Positions 18,347 to 27,335 of a DNA stretch of 35,804 nucleotides are shown one piece after another. The notes under the pieces were generated by a model, which saw only the letters and a list, made by a program, of their open reading frames with translations, ran no database searches and had not been told where the DNA came from. Source of the DNA: Alienimonas chondri. Its GTDB lineage: Bacteria; Planctomycetota; Planctomycetia; Planctomycetales; Planctomycetaceae. The translations under genes and the position numbers were made by a program. How positions within the stretch are numbered: the stretch's first letter is position 1; each line of letters starts with the position of its first letter. The stretch is taken from contig NZ_WTPX01000036.1 in the NCBI RefSeq assembly GCF_013036045.1, positions 1 to 35,804 on the forward strand. Reading direction: 5' to 3'.

Positions 18347-19071
18347 TGCAGATCACGAACGACGTCGGCCACGTGCTCCGGATGCGGGATGCCGTAAGCG
18401 TGAATCTCCAAGCCGTCCTGCCCGCTGCTGGAGAGGAACAGATCGCCGACGCCCAACAGACGGTCGAAGCCGGACTGCTCGACCTGCAAGTTGCGAATGT
18501 CGTCGTGCTGAACCTCGCTCGTGTCCCGCGAGATCAAGCCGAAGCGGAAGGTCGTGCGTTGCCCGGTGACGGTCAGGGTTTCAAACCGGCTCCGCAGCCA
18601 CCAGATCCCCATCGCGATCAGTCCGCCGACGATCAACACGCCGCCGACCGCCGCCAACACCGTCGCCCCGATCCAGCCCTCGACTTGAGCCAGTAGCCCC
18701 AAGCCCAGCCCCACGCCCAACGCCCCCAGCAGACAGAGGACGCCCAACGCGATCGCCGTCACGGCCAGCAGCGTTTTGCCCGGTCGATTACGAAACGCGG
18801 CGGGGTGCGTAACCAATACCTTCTCCTCGGTATCCCCGCCGCCGGCGTCGACGACGAAATCCGCCTTCGCCCCCGGTTCGTCCCGGATCGGCTGGGCGAC
18901 CGGCACGCCTAACTCGAACGGCTTGTGGCACTTGCGGCAGTCGATTCGTTCGCCCATCAGCACCTCCGCGACCGACGATTTCGCCCCGCAATGCGGGCAC
19001 TGATAGGTGACGTGCTGAACCGCGGTGGCGTCCGTGCCGGTGTCGGGGGTGCTGGCGGAGGCGTCGGCCAC
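18343..19071 (-). CDS. Zinc-ribbon membrane protein with bacterial PH domain
   Basis: The protein is about 242 residues from the GTG at 19071. The frame stays open to 19422, but the extra sequence is basic, lacks protein-like composition and overlaps the divergent channel gene. Near the N-terminus is a CxxC pair set (CPHCG and CRKCH, residues about 27-50), a zinc-finger/MJ0042-like ribbon. Two transmembrane helices follow, the first rich in A/L/G and the second ending IWWLRSRFETL. The C-terminal part (TVTGQRTTFRFGLISRDTSEVQHDDIRNLQVEQSG, quoted only as its key elements TVTGQR, SRDTSEV and DIRNLQV) is a bacterial PH (bPH2/YdbS-like) domain. Its role is unknown. It is translationally coupled to the AI-2E transporter gene, which makes a shared membrane role plausible. 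Confidence 0.78.
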   Translation of the reverse strand: MADASASTPDTGTDATAVQHVTYQCPHCGAKSSVAEVLMGERIDCRKCHKPFELGVPVAQPIRDEPGAKADFVVDAGGGDTEEKVLVTHPAAFRNRPGKTLLAVTAIALGVLCLLGALGVGLGLGLLAQVEGWIGATVLAAVGGVLIVGGLIAMGIWWLRSRFETLTVTGQRTTFRFGLISRDTSEVQHDDIRNLQVEQSGFDRLLGVGDLFLSSSGQDGLEIHAYGIPHPEHVADVVRDLQ

Positions 19072-19251
19072 GGCGGGAAAGGGCGTTGGGTTCGGAAGGA
19101 CGGATTCGCAGCGTACGGCGTCGGCGGGGCGAATGCCGGCGGGAGAACCCCGTCGCCCGACGGGGGATCGCCCCGGGGGTCGGGTCAGGCGACGCCGGAT
19201 CGTCGCAGTGCGGGGTTGTACCGCGGCCGTCGTCCGGCGACCGTTCTGCTC

Positions 19252-20751
19252 GTGCCTCATCCCCCCGCCCCTGCCGTCTTGCTCCTGTGGAGCGTCGCTT
19301 GCCTGTCGGGGATCACGGATCTGACCGCCCCCGCGGCCGCGTTCGCCCAGACCCAACCGCCGCCCGCGACGGGCGACGCGGAAGAGCCCGAGGAAGGACC
19401 GGACGAAAGCCTGTCCGGCCAAGCGATCGAGGTCGCCCCGGCGACCGAGGACCCCGCGATCGCCGGGCGCCTGGAGGACATCCTCCGCCGGCTGGAGGAC
19501 GTCGGCTGGGTGGCGGACCCCGGCGTGCGGGTTGAGGAGGGCATCGTGACGCTGCGGGGGGTCGCGGAGAGTCCCGACCGCCGCAAACTGATCGGCGACC
19601 TCGCCCGCAACGTCGAGGGCGTGGCGATCGTCATCAACGCGATGGAGGTCGCCCCGCCGGACCCGCTGGACCTCACCCGCATCACCGCCACCCTGCGGGC
19701 CTGGCTGACGGACGCGATCGCGGCGATTCCCTATCTGCTGTTCGCCGTCGTCGTGCTGGGGCTGACGTTCCTCGCCGCCCGGCTGGCTCGCCGGCTGGCC
19801 CGCGCGTTCTTCGGGCCGCGGATCGAGAACGCCTTATTAGAGACCGTCGCCGTGCGGGCCGTGGCGATCGCGGTGGGGGTCGTGGGGGTCTATTTAGTGC
19901 TCAGCGTCTGCGGCCTGACCGGACTCGCCGCCGGCGTGCTGGGCGGGGCGGGCCTGGGCGGGTTGGTGGTCGGGTTCGCGTTCCGCAACATCGCGGAGAA
20001 CTTCCTCGCCAGCGTGTTGCTCAGCATGTCGCAGCCGTTTCAGGCCGGCGACGTGGTGGAGATCGCCGACGAACTGGGCGTCGTTCAAAAGGTCACCACC
20101 CGAGGCACCTGGTTGATGAGCCTCGACGGGAACCACATTCAGATCCCCAACGGCACGGTTTATACGTCGGTGATCCGCAATCTCACCGCGAACCCGAACG
20201 TGCGTCAGACGTTTATCGTCGGCATGGACTACGCCGACGGCGTCGCCGTCGCTCAGCAGGTCATCGACGATGCGCTCCGCTCCCACCCCGCGGTGCTGAC
20301 CGAGCCGGAACCGATGGTGCTGCTGGACGAACTGGGCGCCAGCACGGTGAACCTGAAGGTTTACTTCTGGTGCGACGGCGTGGCGAACAGCGGATTAAAG
20401 GTCCGCAGCAGCGTGATCCGCCGGGTGAAGCGGGCCGTGGAGGACGCCGGGCTGACGATGCCGGATGAAGCCCGTGAGGTGATCTTCCCGAAGGGCGTCC
20501 CGTTGCGGGGCGATCTCTCCGGCCTGCAGAGCGACGACGACGCGGCGCCCCCCCGGCGGTCTGACGACCCGCCCGCGGTGCGCATCGAAACGCCGGCGGA
20601 GCCGATGGTCAGCGCCGGCGAGGGGGATCTCGCCAGCGACACCGACGAACTGAACGACCAAGCCCGTCGCAGCCGCGACCCGGACGCCGCCCCGGACCTG
20701 CTGCCCGATCCGCCGCCCAACGCCCCGCCCGCCGCGACCGACCGCACATGA
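19252..20751 (+). CDS. Mechanosensitive channel (MscS) with periplasmic BON-like domain, paralogue 1
   Basis: This inner-membrane protein is about 499 residues from the GTG at 19252, which places a signal-like hydrophobic segment at the N-terminus (cleavage plausible after AFA). Residues about 65-135 resemble a BON domain (GIVTLRGVAESPDRR, then VEGVAIVINAMEV). Three transmembrane helices follow. The last is glycine/alanine-rich and leads into GFAFRNIAENF, the MscS pore/beta junction. The cytoplasmic beta domain is recognisable by GDVVEI and IPNGTVYTSVIRN. The C-terminal 100 residues are acidic and proline-rich, probably disordered. MscS channels release solutes on hypo-osmotic shock. The gene overlaps the following paralogue by ATGA. 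It is divergent from the PH-domain gene across about 180 bases. Confidence 0.88.
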   Translation: MPHPPAPAVLLLWSVACLSGITDLTAPAAAFAQTQPPPATGDAEEPEEGPDESLSGQAIEVAPATEDPAIAGRLEDILRRLEDVGWVADPGVRVEEGIVTLRGVAESPDRRKLIGDLARNVEGVAIVINAMEVAPPDPLDLTRITATLRAWLTDAIAAIPYLLFAVVVLGLTFLAARLARRLARAFFGPRIENALLETVAVRAVAIAVGVVGVYLVLSVCGLTGLAAGVLGGAGLGGLVVGFAFRNIAENFLASVLLSMSQPFQAGDVVEIADELGVVQKVTTRGTWLMSLDGNHIQIPNGTVYTSVIRNLTANPNVRQTFIVGMDYADGVAVAQQVIDDALRSHPAVLTEPEPMVLLDELGASTVNLKVYFWCDGVANSGLKVRSSVIRRVKRAVEDAGLTMPDEAREVIFPKGVPLRGDLSGLQSDDDAAPPRRSDDPPAVRIETPAEPMVSAGEGDLASDTDELNDQARRSRDPDAAPDLLPDPPPNAPPAATDRT

Positions 20752-22064
20752 CCCCATCTCCGCCCCGTCCCCGCACGTCGCGTTCAAATCTGCCCCGGGC
20801 CGTGCTGCGGACGGCGCTGGCGTTCTGTTTGCTGGCGTCGCTCGCCGTCGCGGCGCCGTTCCAGGACGACGCGGCGAACGACGCCGGGGACGCGGCGCAG
20901 ACGCCGCCGGAACTGGACGCCACCAAAGAGATCGCCGTCGAGCAGCAGATCAGCGACGAGAAGATCGCCGCCCGCATCACGGAACTGCTCACGACATACG
21001 ACTACGTCGACAACGTCGGCGTGACCTCCGAGAGCGGGCTGGTCAAATTGACCGGTAAAACAGACTCCAGCACCCATAAAGAGCTGGCGCGAGAATGGGC
21101 CAGGCGGGTGGAAGGGGTGATTGCGGTCCAGAACGATATTCAGGTCGACCGCGTCTTCAGCCCCAGCCGCGCGTGGACGCAGGTCCGCGGCAGCGTGCAG
21201 ACGTTGTGGGATGATTTTCTGGAGCAATCCCCGCTGCTGCTGGTCGCCCTCGCGGTCCTGTTCGTTACGGCGATTCTGGCGAAGATCATCCAGTTTATTT
21301 TCCGCCGCACCCCCGGCTACGGGAAGTTGCGCGGCAGCTTGCAGGACTTGATCGAACAGTTCATCACCGTCGGCGTTTGGGTGCTGGGATTGTTAATCGC
21401 CGCCACGGTCGCCTTCCCCGGCGTCACGCCGGGCAGCCTGATCGCCACGTTGGGGCTGGGCGGCGTCGCGATCGGCTTCGCATTCAAAGATATCTTCGAG
21501 AACTTTCTCGCGGGGATTTTTATTCTGTGGAAGTTCCCCTTCGACCGCGGCGACTTCATCGAGTGCAACGACGTCCGCGGCAAGATCCAGCAGATCACCA
21601 TTCGCAACACCCTCGTCCGCCAGCCGGACGGCGTGCTGGTCGTGATGCCCAACGCCGACCTCTTTAAAAACCCGGTGGACGTCCTGACCAACTGGAAGAG
21701 TCGCCGGGTGACGATCACCTGCGGCGTGGCCTACGGCGAAGACGTGAAGACTTCTCGCGGCCTCATCGAAGAAGCGGTGAAGGGCTGCGACAGCGTCGAG
21801 AGCCGCAAACCGATCGAGATTTTCGCCGACGAATTCGCCGACAGCAGCGTGAACTTCAAGATCAGCTGGTGGGCCGACCCGACCCCGCTGGGCGAACGGA
21901 AGAGCCGCGATCAGGTCGTCGAAGCGGTCAAACGGGCGCTGGACGACGCCGGCGTCGAGATCCCCTTCCCGCAGCGCACGCTGTGGTTCAAGGAGCCGTT
22001 GAGCGTCTCGAAACGGGACGAGCTCGGTGCGGCGGACCGCGACGGGGAGTCGCACGGCGACTGA
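20748..22064 (+). CDS. Mechanosensitive channel (MscS) with periplasmic BON domain, paralogue 2
   Basis: This 438-residue protein starts at an ATG that overlaps the stop of paralogue 1, so the two are probably translationally coupled. A signal peptide (about 1-36, ending VAAPF) precedes a clear BON domain (about 62-130: SDEKIAARITELL, SGLVKLTGKTDS, VEGVIAVQNDIQV). Transmembrane segments and the MscS core come next: TLGLGGVAIGFAFKDIFENF for the pore helix and exit, GDFIEC, IRNTLVRQPDG and VVMPNADLFKNPV in the beta domain. Compared with paralogue 1 it lacks the long disordered C-tail and has a more canonical pore helix. The tandem pair could form separate or mixed heptamers. The stop is nine bases from the convergent sulfatase gene. 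Confidence 0.92.
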   Translation: MTPSPPRPRTSRSNLPRAVLRTALAFCLLASLAVAAPFQDDAANDAGDAAQTPPELDATKEIAVEQQISDEKIAARITELLTTYDYVDNVGVTSESGLVKLTGKTDSSTHKELAREWARRVEGVIAVQNDIQVDRVFSPSRAWTQVRGSVQTLWDDFLEQSPLLLVALAVLFVTAILAKIIQFIFRRTPGYGKLRGSLQDLIEQFITVGVWVLGLLIAATVAFPGVTPGSLIATLGLGGVAIGFAFKDIFENFLAGIFILWKFPFDRGDFIECNDVRGKIQQITIRNTLVRQPDGVLVVMPNADLFKNPVDVLTNWKSRRVTITCGVAYGEDVKTSRGLIEEAVKGCDSVESRKPIEIFADEFADSSVNFKISWWADPTPLGERKSRDQVVEAVKRALDDAGVEIPFPQRTLWFKEPLSVSKRDELGAADRDGESHGD

Positions 22065-22073
22065 CGCCGACCG

Positions 22074-23954
22074 CTACCGCGACTCGTCCGCAACCGCGAA
22101 CGCCCGCGCCGAAGGCGGCGCCGGGCGCCTCCTTTCCGGGGCCATCTCCGGGTAGCTGACGAGGTAGCGATTCTCGTCGATAAAATTGAAGACATAGTGC
22201 GTGGTCCCGTCCGGCAGCGTCGCCTCGGCGCGCTCGCCGTCGAGCCGGGCGGGCAGGCGATACCACTCCTCGTATCGCTCCCCGCCGTTGTTCGTATAGA
22301 GCAGGTCGACTTGGACGACGTCCGCCCCGCGTTCTTCAAACGTCGCCCACACGACGTTTCCGTCCCGGCCGTGGTCCAGCGGACGGCAGACCTTCTTGCG
22401 ATTCGCCCCCGCCCGCGGGGCTTGGGGATTGAGATACGGCGGGCTGGCGTTCATCTCGTCGAGGCGCCGCTGAAGTTCCGCATTCATCGCCGCGGCCAGC
22501 TCCGGCCGCTCCGCAGCGAGGTCGCGGGCCTCTTCGATGTCGACGCGGTTCCCTCGCTCGTCGTAGAGTTCAAACAGGTCCAACCCCTCCTGCCCCGGCA
22601 GCAGCGCCTCGTTCCAGTTGCGGATCAGCTTTTCCCCGCCGATCCGAATCGTGGACTGCATCGAACTGTGCGGAAAGTGCCAGACCATCGTCTCGCGGGG
22701 GACGCCGTCGGCCTCCCGGATGACGGGCCGATCCGCCGGGTCCGCCGCTAAGTAAGGGGCGAGGCTCACGCCGTCGAGCCGCTGCGAGGCCGGCCGTTCG
22801 GCGCTGGTCCACTCGAGAATCGTGGGATAGAAGTCGAGGCCGTTGACCATCGCGTCCGAGACCGCGCCGGCCGGGATCCCGGGACCGCGAACGATCAACG
22901 GCACCCGCACGCCGCCCTCCTTGGCATTAATCTTGCCTTTATCGAGCGGCCGATTGTCCGTGATCTCCTCGCCGGGAACCCGCTCCATCCCGCCGTTGTC
23001 GGAGGTGAAGATGACGTAGGTGTTTTCGGCCAGCGTATGCCCCGGCCGTCGCGGGTCTTCGGTCTCGTCTAAATAGCTGATCACCTCGCCGACGTAGTGA
23101 TCGAGCATCTCCACCATCGCCCCGTAATACGGGTTCCGCTGTCCCTCCAAGAGCCATTCGTCCGGCTCCGTCGGGAACGGAACGTTCATCTTCTCGCAAT
23201 ACTTCCGCAGCAACGCTTCGGAGCGGGTATGGATCGGCGTGTGGACCAGCCAGGTCGCGTGATACAGAAAGAACGGCTCCGCTTTGTGCGTCCGCAGGAA
23301 CGTCAGCGCGTCCTCCGTATTCTGATCGAAGGGGAAGCCGTCTTCGTCCAGGCGATACGGGTCGTTCTCGTCGGCAGTCGCGAAGTCCGTCAGGCGATGC
23401 GGACGCTGGGGCACGGTCGCGCCGCGGTCGGCGCGGGTGAAGTCGAACCCCTGATCCGCCGGCTGCGGGAAGGCGTTGTGATTAATGGCGACGTGCCATT
23501 TGCCGACGTGCCCGGTCGTATAACCGTGCGGCTTCAACGCCTCCGCGATCGTGACGTCGCTGAGCGGCATCCGCCCGCTGTACCAAGGCGAAATCAACGG
23601 CGAAGCGGCGACGTGCGGCGCCGGCGGGGCGCCGCCGACGACATGCGTTTTCTGCGCGCGAGCCGGGTGCGTGCCGCTGAGGATCGCGGCCCGCGACGGG
23701 GCGCAGGTCGGGGCGGGCGAATAAGCTTGCCGGAACAGCGTGCCCCGGCTCGCCAGCCGGTCGATATTCGGCGTTTCAAACGGGCACGGCTCGTCGACGT
23801 CGTAGCAGCCGACGTCCTGCCAGCCCAGATCGTCGACGAGGATGAGCACCACGTTGGGTCGCGGCGCCTCCTCGGCGCCGGACGCCGACGGAGATCCCGC
23901 GTAGCTCAGAAGAATCGCGAACGTCGCGACTTGGATATGGTCAGCAACCGACAT
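22074..23954 (-). CDS. Secreted formylglycine-dependent sulfatase
   Basis: This 626-residue arylsulfatase-family enzyme hydrolyses sulfate esters, probably on a polysaccharide. An N-terminal signal segment (about 8-26) indicates export. The key residues are in place: the metal ligands D41-D42 (LILVDDLGW), C84 in CAPSR as the formylglycine site with R88, K152 and H154 in GKWH, H238, and D319-N320 in SDNGG. The catalytic sequence CxPSR is of the type matured by formylglycine-generating enzyme or anaerobic sulfatase maturase; neither is seen in this window. The C-terminal 100 residues form the smaller beta domain. The natural substrate is unknown. Such sulfatases are greatly expanded in marine planctomycetes. 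A small perfect hairpin lies just upstream of the start. Confidence 0.93.
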   Translation of the reverse strand: MSVADHIQVATFAILLSYAGSPSASGAEEAPRPNVVLILVDDLGWQDVGCYDVDEPCPFETPNIDRLASRGTLFRQAYSPAPTCAPSRAAILSGTHPARAQKTHVVGGAPPAPHVAASPLISPWYSGRMPLSDVTIAEALKPHGYTTGHVGKWHVAINHNAFPQPADQGFDFTRADRGATVPQRPHRLTDFATADENDPYRLDEDGFPFDQNTEDALTFLRTHKAEPFFLYHATWLVHTPIHTRSEALLRKYCEKMNVPFPTEPDEWLLEGQRNPYYGAMVEMLDHYVGEVISYLDETEDPRRPGHTLAENTYVIFTSDNGGMERVPGEEITDNRPLDKGKINAKEGGVRVPLIVRGPGIPAGAVSDAMVNGLDFYPTILEWTSAERPASQRLDGVSLAPYLAADPADRPVIREADGVPRETMVWHFPHSSMQSTIRIGGEKLIRNWNEALLPGQEGLDLFELYDERGNRVDIEEARDLAAERPELAAAMNAELQRRLDEMNASPPYLNPQAPRAGANRKKVCRPLDHGRDGNVVWATFEERGADVVQVDLLYTNNGGERYEEWYRLPARLDGERAEATLPDGTTHYVFNFIDENRYLVSYPEMAPERRRPAPPSARAFAVADESR

Positions 23955-23970
23955 ATTTCAATTCCGCGAG

Positions 23971-23995
23971 CACAGTGAAACCGCTCTTCACTGTG
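23971..23995. promoter_or_regulatory. 9-bp inverted repeat just upstream of the sulfatase start
   Basis: CACAGTGAA (23971-23979) and TTCACTGTG (23987-23995) are perfect reverse complements separated by seven bases. They lie 17 bases upstream of the sulfatase start on the minus strand. The size and spacing fit a dimeric repressor operator or a 5' leader hairpin. No T-run follows, so it does not look like a terminator. Confidence 0.45.
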
Positions 23996-24045
23996 ACGCG
24001 GCGCCTCGGACGCGGCAACCAAGCCGAAGCGCCGAATCGGGGCGG

Positions 24046-24078
24046 CGGGTCGGGGCGACGGTTGATCGCCCCGACTCG
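24046..24078 (-). terminator. Possible U-tract-less terminator hairpin after the secreted hypothetical gene
   Basis: A 10-bp perfect stem (24049-24058 with 24066-24075) extends to 13 bp with one G-T wobble and has a seven-base loop. It lies 13 bases beyond the stop of the minus-strand gene ending at 24092 and before the sulfatase start. There is no T-run, so termination here is uncertain. Confidence 0.4.
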
Positions 24079-24091
24079 AACATCGACTCCG

Positions 24092-25168
24092 TTACGGCAG
24101 GATCAACGCCACGCCGCTGACCGCGGCGGCCTGCACCAGCGCGGCTTTCGCGTTCAACGGGATCTGATAATGCAGCTTCGGAGCGCAATCGCCGGGGCGA
24201 TAATAGCCCAGCGGCGTTTCGCATTTGCAGGGCGGGTCGAGCGCCATCTGATACGGCAATCCGATCAGTTGCGTGCCGAACTTCGCCACGGAGGCCGCCG
24301 GTTGCAGCACCCCGTGATGATGGCCGTAACGCTCCAGATTCACGTCCTGAAAATAGAGTGGGTTATACGTGCTGTTCGGCGCCGCCCACCGAAACGTGAC
24401 GGGCACGACCGGGCGGTGGCGATAGAGATCGGTCGACAGCGGCGTGACCTCCGGGCAACGGGTCGAGGCCCGTCCTTCTCCGGCCTCGGCCCCGGGCGGA
24501 CAGCCTTCGGGACGGGGGCAGAGGTTGCGGCAGGGGTCGTTGGGATCCGGGTTCGGGTCGTAGGCGCCGAACGGCAGGATCGACCGGATCGCCGTCAGGT
24601 CACGCACGTCGCGGATCGTGCGGCCGACGGACGACGGCGAAGGCGCCCGCTCGTCCTCGTTCCCCGTATTGAAATCGAGGTTCAGATCGTCCGGCAGTCC
24701 CAAGTCGTCCAGACCGAGATCGTCCAGGCCCAGATCGTTCAGATTGAGGCCTCCGGGAGACTGTTCGCCGGACGGCTGCTGGACGGACGGCTCGGCGTCG
24801 GCCTCTTCCTGCTGCCGAATCATGGAGACGGCCGGGGCGTCGTCCCGCAGTCGGGCCGGCTCGTGCGAGAGCAGCTCGGGGGTCGTGCCGTCGGCGGTTC
24901 GCCGGACGGCGCCGGGCGAACCGGCCTTCCGCCAACGGCTCGCCTCTTTTTGCAGCGCGGCGGCGGGGTCGCGGTGACGCAGGCGATTCAAGACCTCCGC
25001 CCCGCGATCGACGGTCGCGGACACGTCGTTCGTCGGCGGTTCGCCGGCGAAACAGGGACTCGCCGCCGCCAACGCCGCGGCGGCGACCAGCGACGCCCGT
25101 TTAAGCCGGTTCGGCGCCGGAATACTCCGCGGAGTAATTGGGCGCTTCTTGAGTGATGGCAATGTCAT
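24092..25168 (-). CDS. Planctomycete-type secreted hypothetical protein
   Basis: The protein is about 358 residues. An N-terminal signal peptide ([20 protein letters not shown], residues about 22-41) requires a start inside the end of guaB. The ATG at 25168 gives a 68-base overlap with guaB in another frame; no ATG, GTG or TTG lies between the guaB stop and the hydrophobic core. The middle is a disordered, acidic region with the small repeat [13 protein letters not shown] (about 146-158). A proline/cysteine-rich stretch follows (about 205-235). The C-terminal 130 residues look conserved: [46 protein letters not shown] and a hydrophobic C-terminus. I associate this C-terminal pattern with planctomycete proteins of unknown function. 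It is probably periplasmic or envelope-associated. Confidence 0.75.
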   Translation of the reverse strand: MTLPSLKKRPITPRSIPAPNRLKRASLVAAAALAAASPCFAGEPPTNDVSATVDRGAEVLNRLRHRDPAAALQKEASRWRKAGSPGAVRRTADGTTPELLSHEPARLRDDAPAVSMIRQQEEADAEPSVQQPSGEQSPGGLNLNDLGLDDLGLDDLGLPDDLNLDFNTGNEDERAPSPSSVGRTIRDVRDLTAIRSILPFGAYDPNPDPNDPCRNLCPRPEGCPPGAEAGEGRASTRCPEVTPLSTDLYRHRPVVPVTFRWAAPNSTYNPLYFQDVNLERYGHHHGVLQPAASVAKFGTQLIGLPYQMALDPPCKCETPLGYYRPGDCAPKLHYQIPLNAKAALVQAAAVSGVALILP

Positions 25169-26627
25169 GCGGGTGGTTTTCCCGGACGCTCGCCGCCGAG
25201 ACCCGCAGGAACCGGGGCTTGGTCCGTAGTTCGTCGACCGTGGCGCAACCCAGGTACCCCATCCCCGCCCGCAGACCGCCCACCATCTGATACAGGAGGG
25301 GCGCCAGCGGACCGCGATACGGCACCCGGCCTTCGACGCCCTCCGGAACCAGCTTGCGCGTGCCCCCGGCGGAACCGTCGTCACCGCTCCCATCGGACGA
25401 ACCGATCGTCTGGCGGTAGCGGTCGGCGCTGCCTTGCTGCATGGCGCCCAAACTGCCCATCCCGCGATATCGCTTAAAACTTCGTCCCTGATACAGAATC
25501 CGCTCGCCCGGGGATTCGTCCAGACCGGCCAGCAGTCCGCCGAGCATCACCGTGCTCGCCCCCGCGGCCAGCGCCTTGACCATGTCGCCGGAATAGCGAA
25601 TCCCGCCGTCGGCGATCAGCGGCACGCCGGTTCCCGCCACCCCCCGCACCGCCCCGGCGATTGCGGTGAGTTGGGGCACCCCCACGCCGCTGATAATCCG
25701 CGTCGTGCAGATACTCCCCGGGCCGATGCCCACCTTGACCGCGTCCGCCCCGGCGGCGGCGAGGTCTTTGGCGCCCTGCTCCGTCGCCACGTTGCCGGCG
25801 ATAATATCGATGTCGTGCCGCTTCTTGAGCTCGCGGACGGTGTCCATCACGTTCTTCGAATGCCCGTGGGCGCTGTCCACCACCAACACGTCGGCGCCGC
25901 GACGGATGAGTTCCGCGGCCCGTTCGTAATCGTGCACCCCCACCGCGGCGCCCACCCGCAATCGCCCGCGGTCGTCCTTGCAGGCCCGGGGATAACGGCG
26001 GTTCTTATCGACGTCTTTGATGGTAATGAGGCCCCGCAGGCGGAACTGATCGTCCACCAGCAACAGCTTTTCGACCTTGCTCCTCAGCAGGATCTGTTGC
26101 GCCTGCCGGAGGTCCGTTTCCGGCGGGGCCGTGACGAGGTTCTCCTTCGTCATCACCTCGGAGATCCGCACGTCGGCGGTATCGAGGAACCGCAGGTCGC
26201 GGCTGGTGAGGATGCCCCGCAGCTTGCCGGGACCGCCGTTCGGGTCGGCGTCGACGATCGGCACGCCGCCGATATTCCGCTCCGCCATCAATCTCTTGGC
26301 GTCGGCGACCGTGGCCTCCGGCGGCAACGTGACGGGATCGACGATCACCCCGTGTTCGCTGCGTTTCACCCGATCGACCTCCAGCGCCTGCCGATCCAGC
26401 GTGAGGTTCTTATGAATGATGCCGATACCCCCCTCCTGAGCCATCCCGACGGCCATATCGCTTTCGGTGACGGTGTCCATCGGCGAGGAGAGCGCCGGCA
26501 GGTTCAGCGTGATGCGCCGGGTGAGCGGACTGCTGACGTCGCACTCGTTCGGCATCACCTCGCTGTAGGCGGGTTCCAACAGCAGGTCGTCAAAGGTCAG
26601 CCCCTCGGCGGCGATCCGGTCTTGCAT
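25101..26627 (-). CDS. guaB: Inosine-5'-monophosphate dehydrogenase
   Basis: GuaB oxidises IMP to XMP with NAD+, the rate-limiting step of guanine nucleotide synthesis, in the cytoplasm. The 508-residue length is normal. The N-terminus [15 protein letters not shown], two CBS domains (about 97-210) inserted in the TIM barrel, the active-site loop GPGSICTTR with catalytic C307, DGGIRYSGD for phosphate binding and the flap region ([13 protein letters not shown]) are all present. The flap is preceded by a low-complexity G/S/D-rich insertion (about 408-423) not usual in the family. It is followed by an overlapping secreted-protein gene and preceded, across about 80 bases, by another small secreted-protein gene. 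An operon with rsmA is possible. Confidence 0.97.
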   Translation of the reverse strand: MQDRIAAEGLTFDDLLLEPAYSEVMPNECDVSSPLTRRITLNLPALSSPMDTVTESDMAVGMAQEGGIGIIHKNLTLDRQALEVDRVKRSEHGVIVDPVTLPPEATVADAKRLMAERNIGGVPIVDADPNGGPGKLRGILTSRDLRFLDTADVRISEVMTKENLVTAPPETDLRQAQQILLRSKVEKLLLVDDQFRLRGLITIKDVDKNRRYPRACKDDRGRLRVGAAVGVHDYERAAELIRRGADVLVVDSAHGHSKNVMDTVRELKKRHDIDIIAGNVATEQGAKDLAAAGADAVKVGIGPGSICTTRIISGVGVPQLTAIAGAVRGVAGTGVPLIADGGIRYSGDMVKALAAGASTVMLGGLLAGLDESPGERILYQGRSFKRYRGMGSLGAMQQGSADRYRQTIGSSDGSGDDGSAGGTRKLVPEGVEGRVPYRGPLAPLLYQMVGGLRAGMGYLGCATVDELRTKPRFLRVSAASVRENHPHDIAITQEAPNYSAEYSGAEPA

Positions 26628-26708
26628 CGGGTGGGAAATAGAAGGTTAAAGTAAAATTGAAAGGAGTTTCCCGCTTCGCCGTCGCCGAGAGGCGGCGCGA
26701 CCGGGCCG

Positions 26709-27335
26709 CTATTCCGTGTCCGATTTGTCTGTCGCCTGCTCCTGCATCGCCGTGCCGGTGCGTTCGGCGTAACGGGCGACGGATTCGGTGATCGTGCGGA
26801 TGTGCGCTCCCGCGAGGTGGCTCACGTCCCCGCCGGATCGAATCGTGATCCATCGGTCCGAAACCGCCATCACCCGACGCGGCGGCCCGTAGAGCGACCG
26901 GGGGCCGACCGAAGCGTTCTGCACGGCGCCCCGTAATTCCGTCCTCAGACGGCTCTGCCTCTGCATCGCCTCACGATCAATCTGGCCGTTCTCGTCGCGC
27001 AGGGGCTCAAAGATTTCCGACGGATTGCGTTCTCGACTGCCGCGCGTCGCCTCGTTCAACAGGTCGAGGAGTTCGTCGGACGAAGCGTCTTCGGGCAGTT
27101 CGAGACCCAATTCCGCCGCCAACTCGGTCGCCTTGTTCAGGGCGTCCTGACGATACCGGGCGTCCTCCGCCTGGACTCGCTCGGCCTCCCGGGCGGTCAA
27201 GACGCGGAGCGTCGTCACGCCGTCTCGACTGGCGATCCGCACGAAATCCCCCGCAGACACCACCCCGCCGAACGGCGGCGGTTCGGCGGCGGGCGGTTGA
27301 ACGCAGACGGCGGCGAGCAGCAGGGGCGCGAACAT
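26709..27335 (-). CDS. Small secreted hypothetical protein
   Basis: The protein is about 208 residues from the ATG at 27335, which overlaps the rsmA stop in TGATG; a GTG one codon earlier is also possible. The N-terminus MFAPLLLAAVCVQPPAA is a short signal peptide, possibly followed by a periplasmic mature protein. The middle (about 45-130) is highly charged and helical, rich in E, R, A and L, and probably coiled. The C-terminal part contains GPPRRVMAVSDRWITIRS, predicted beta. I recognise no family. Overlap with rsmA and the short gap to guaB make co-transcription likely, but the functional link is unclear. Confidence 0.7.
   Translation of the reverse strand: MFAPLLLAAVCVQPPAAEPPPFGGVVSAGDFVRIASRDGVTTLRVLTAREAERVQAEDARYRQDALNKATELAAELGLELPEDASSDELLDLLNEATRGSRERNPSEIFEPLRDENGQIDREAMQRQSRLRTELRGAVQNASVGPRSLYGPPRRVMAVSDRWITIRSGGDVSHLAGAHIRTITESVARYAERTGTAMQEQATDKSDTE

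Noticed and set aside
19072-19422. N-terminal extension of the PH-domain protein to 19422
   Set aside because: The added sequence is basic, not protein-like and overlaps the divergent MscS gene including its signal peptide; the GTG at 19071 is preferred.
25434-26654. 406-codon plus-strand frame opposite guaB
   Set aside because: It is antisense to a fully recognisable guaB and its composition is typical of shadow frames.
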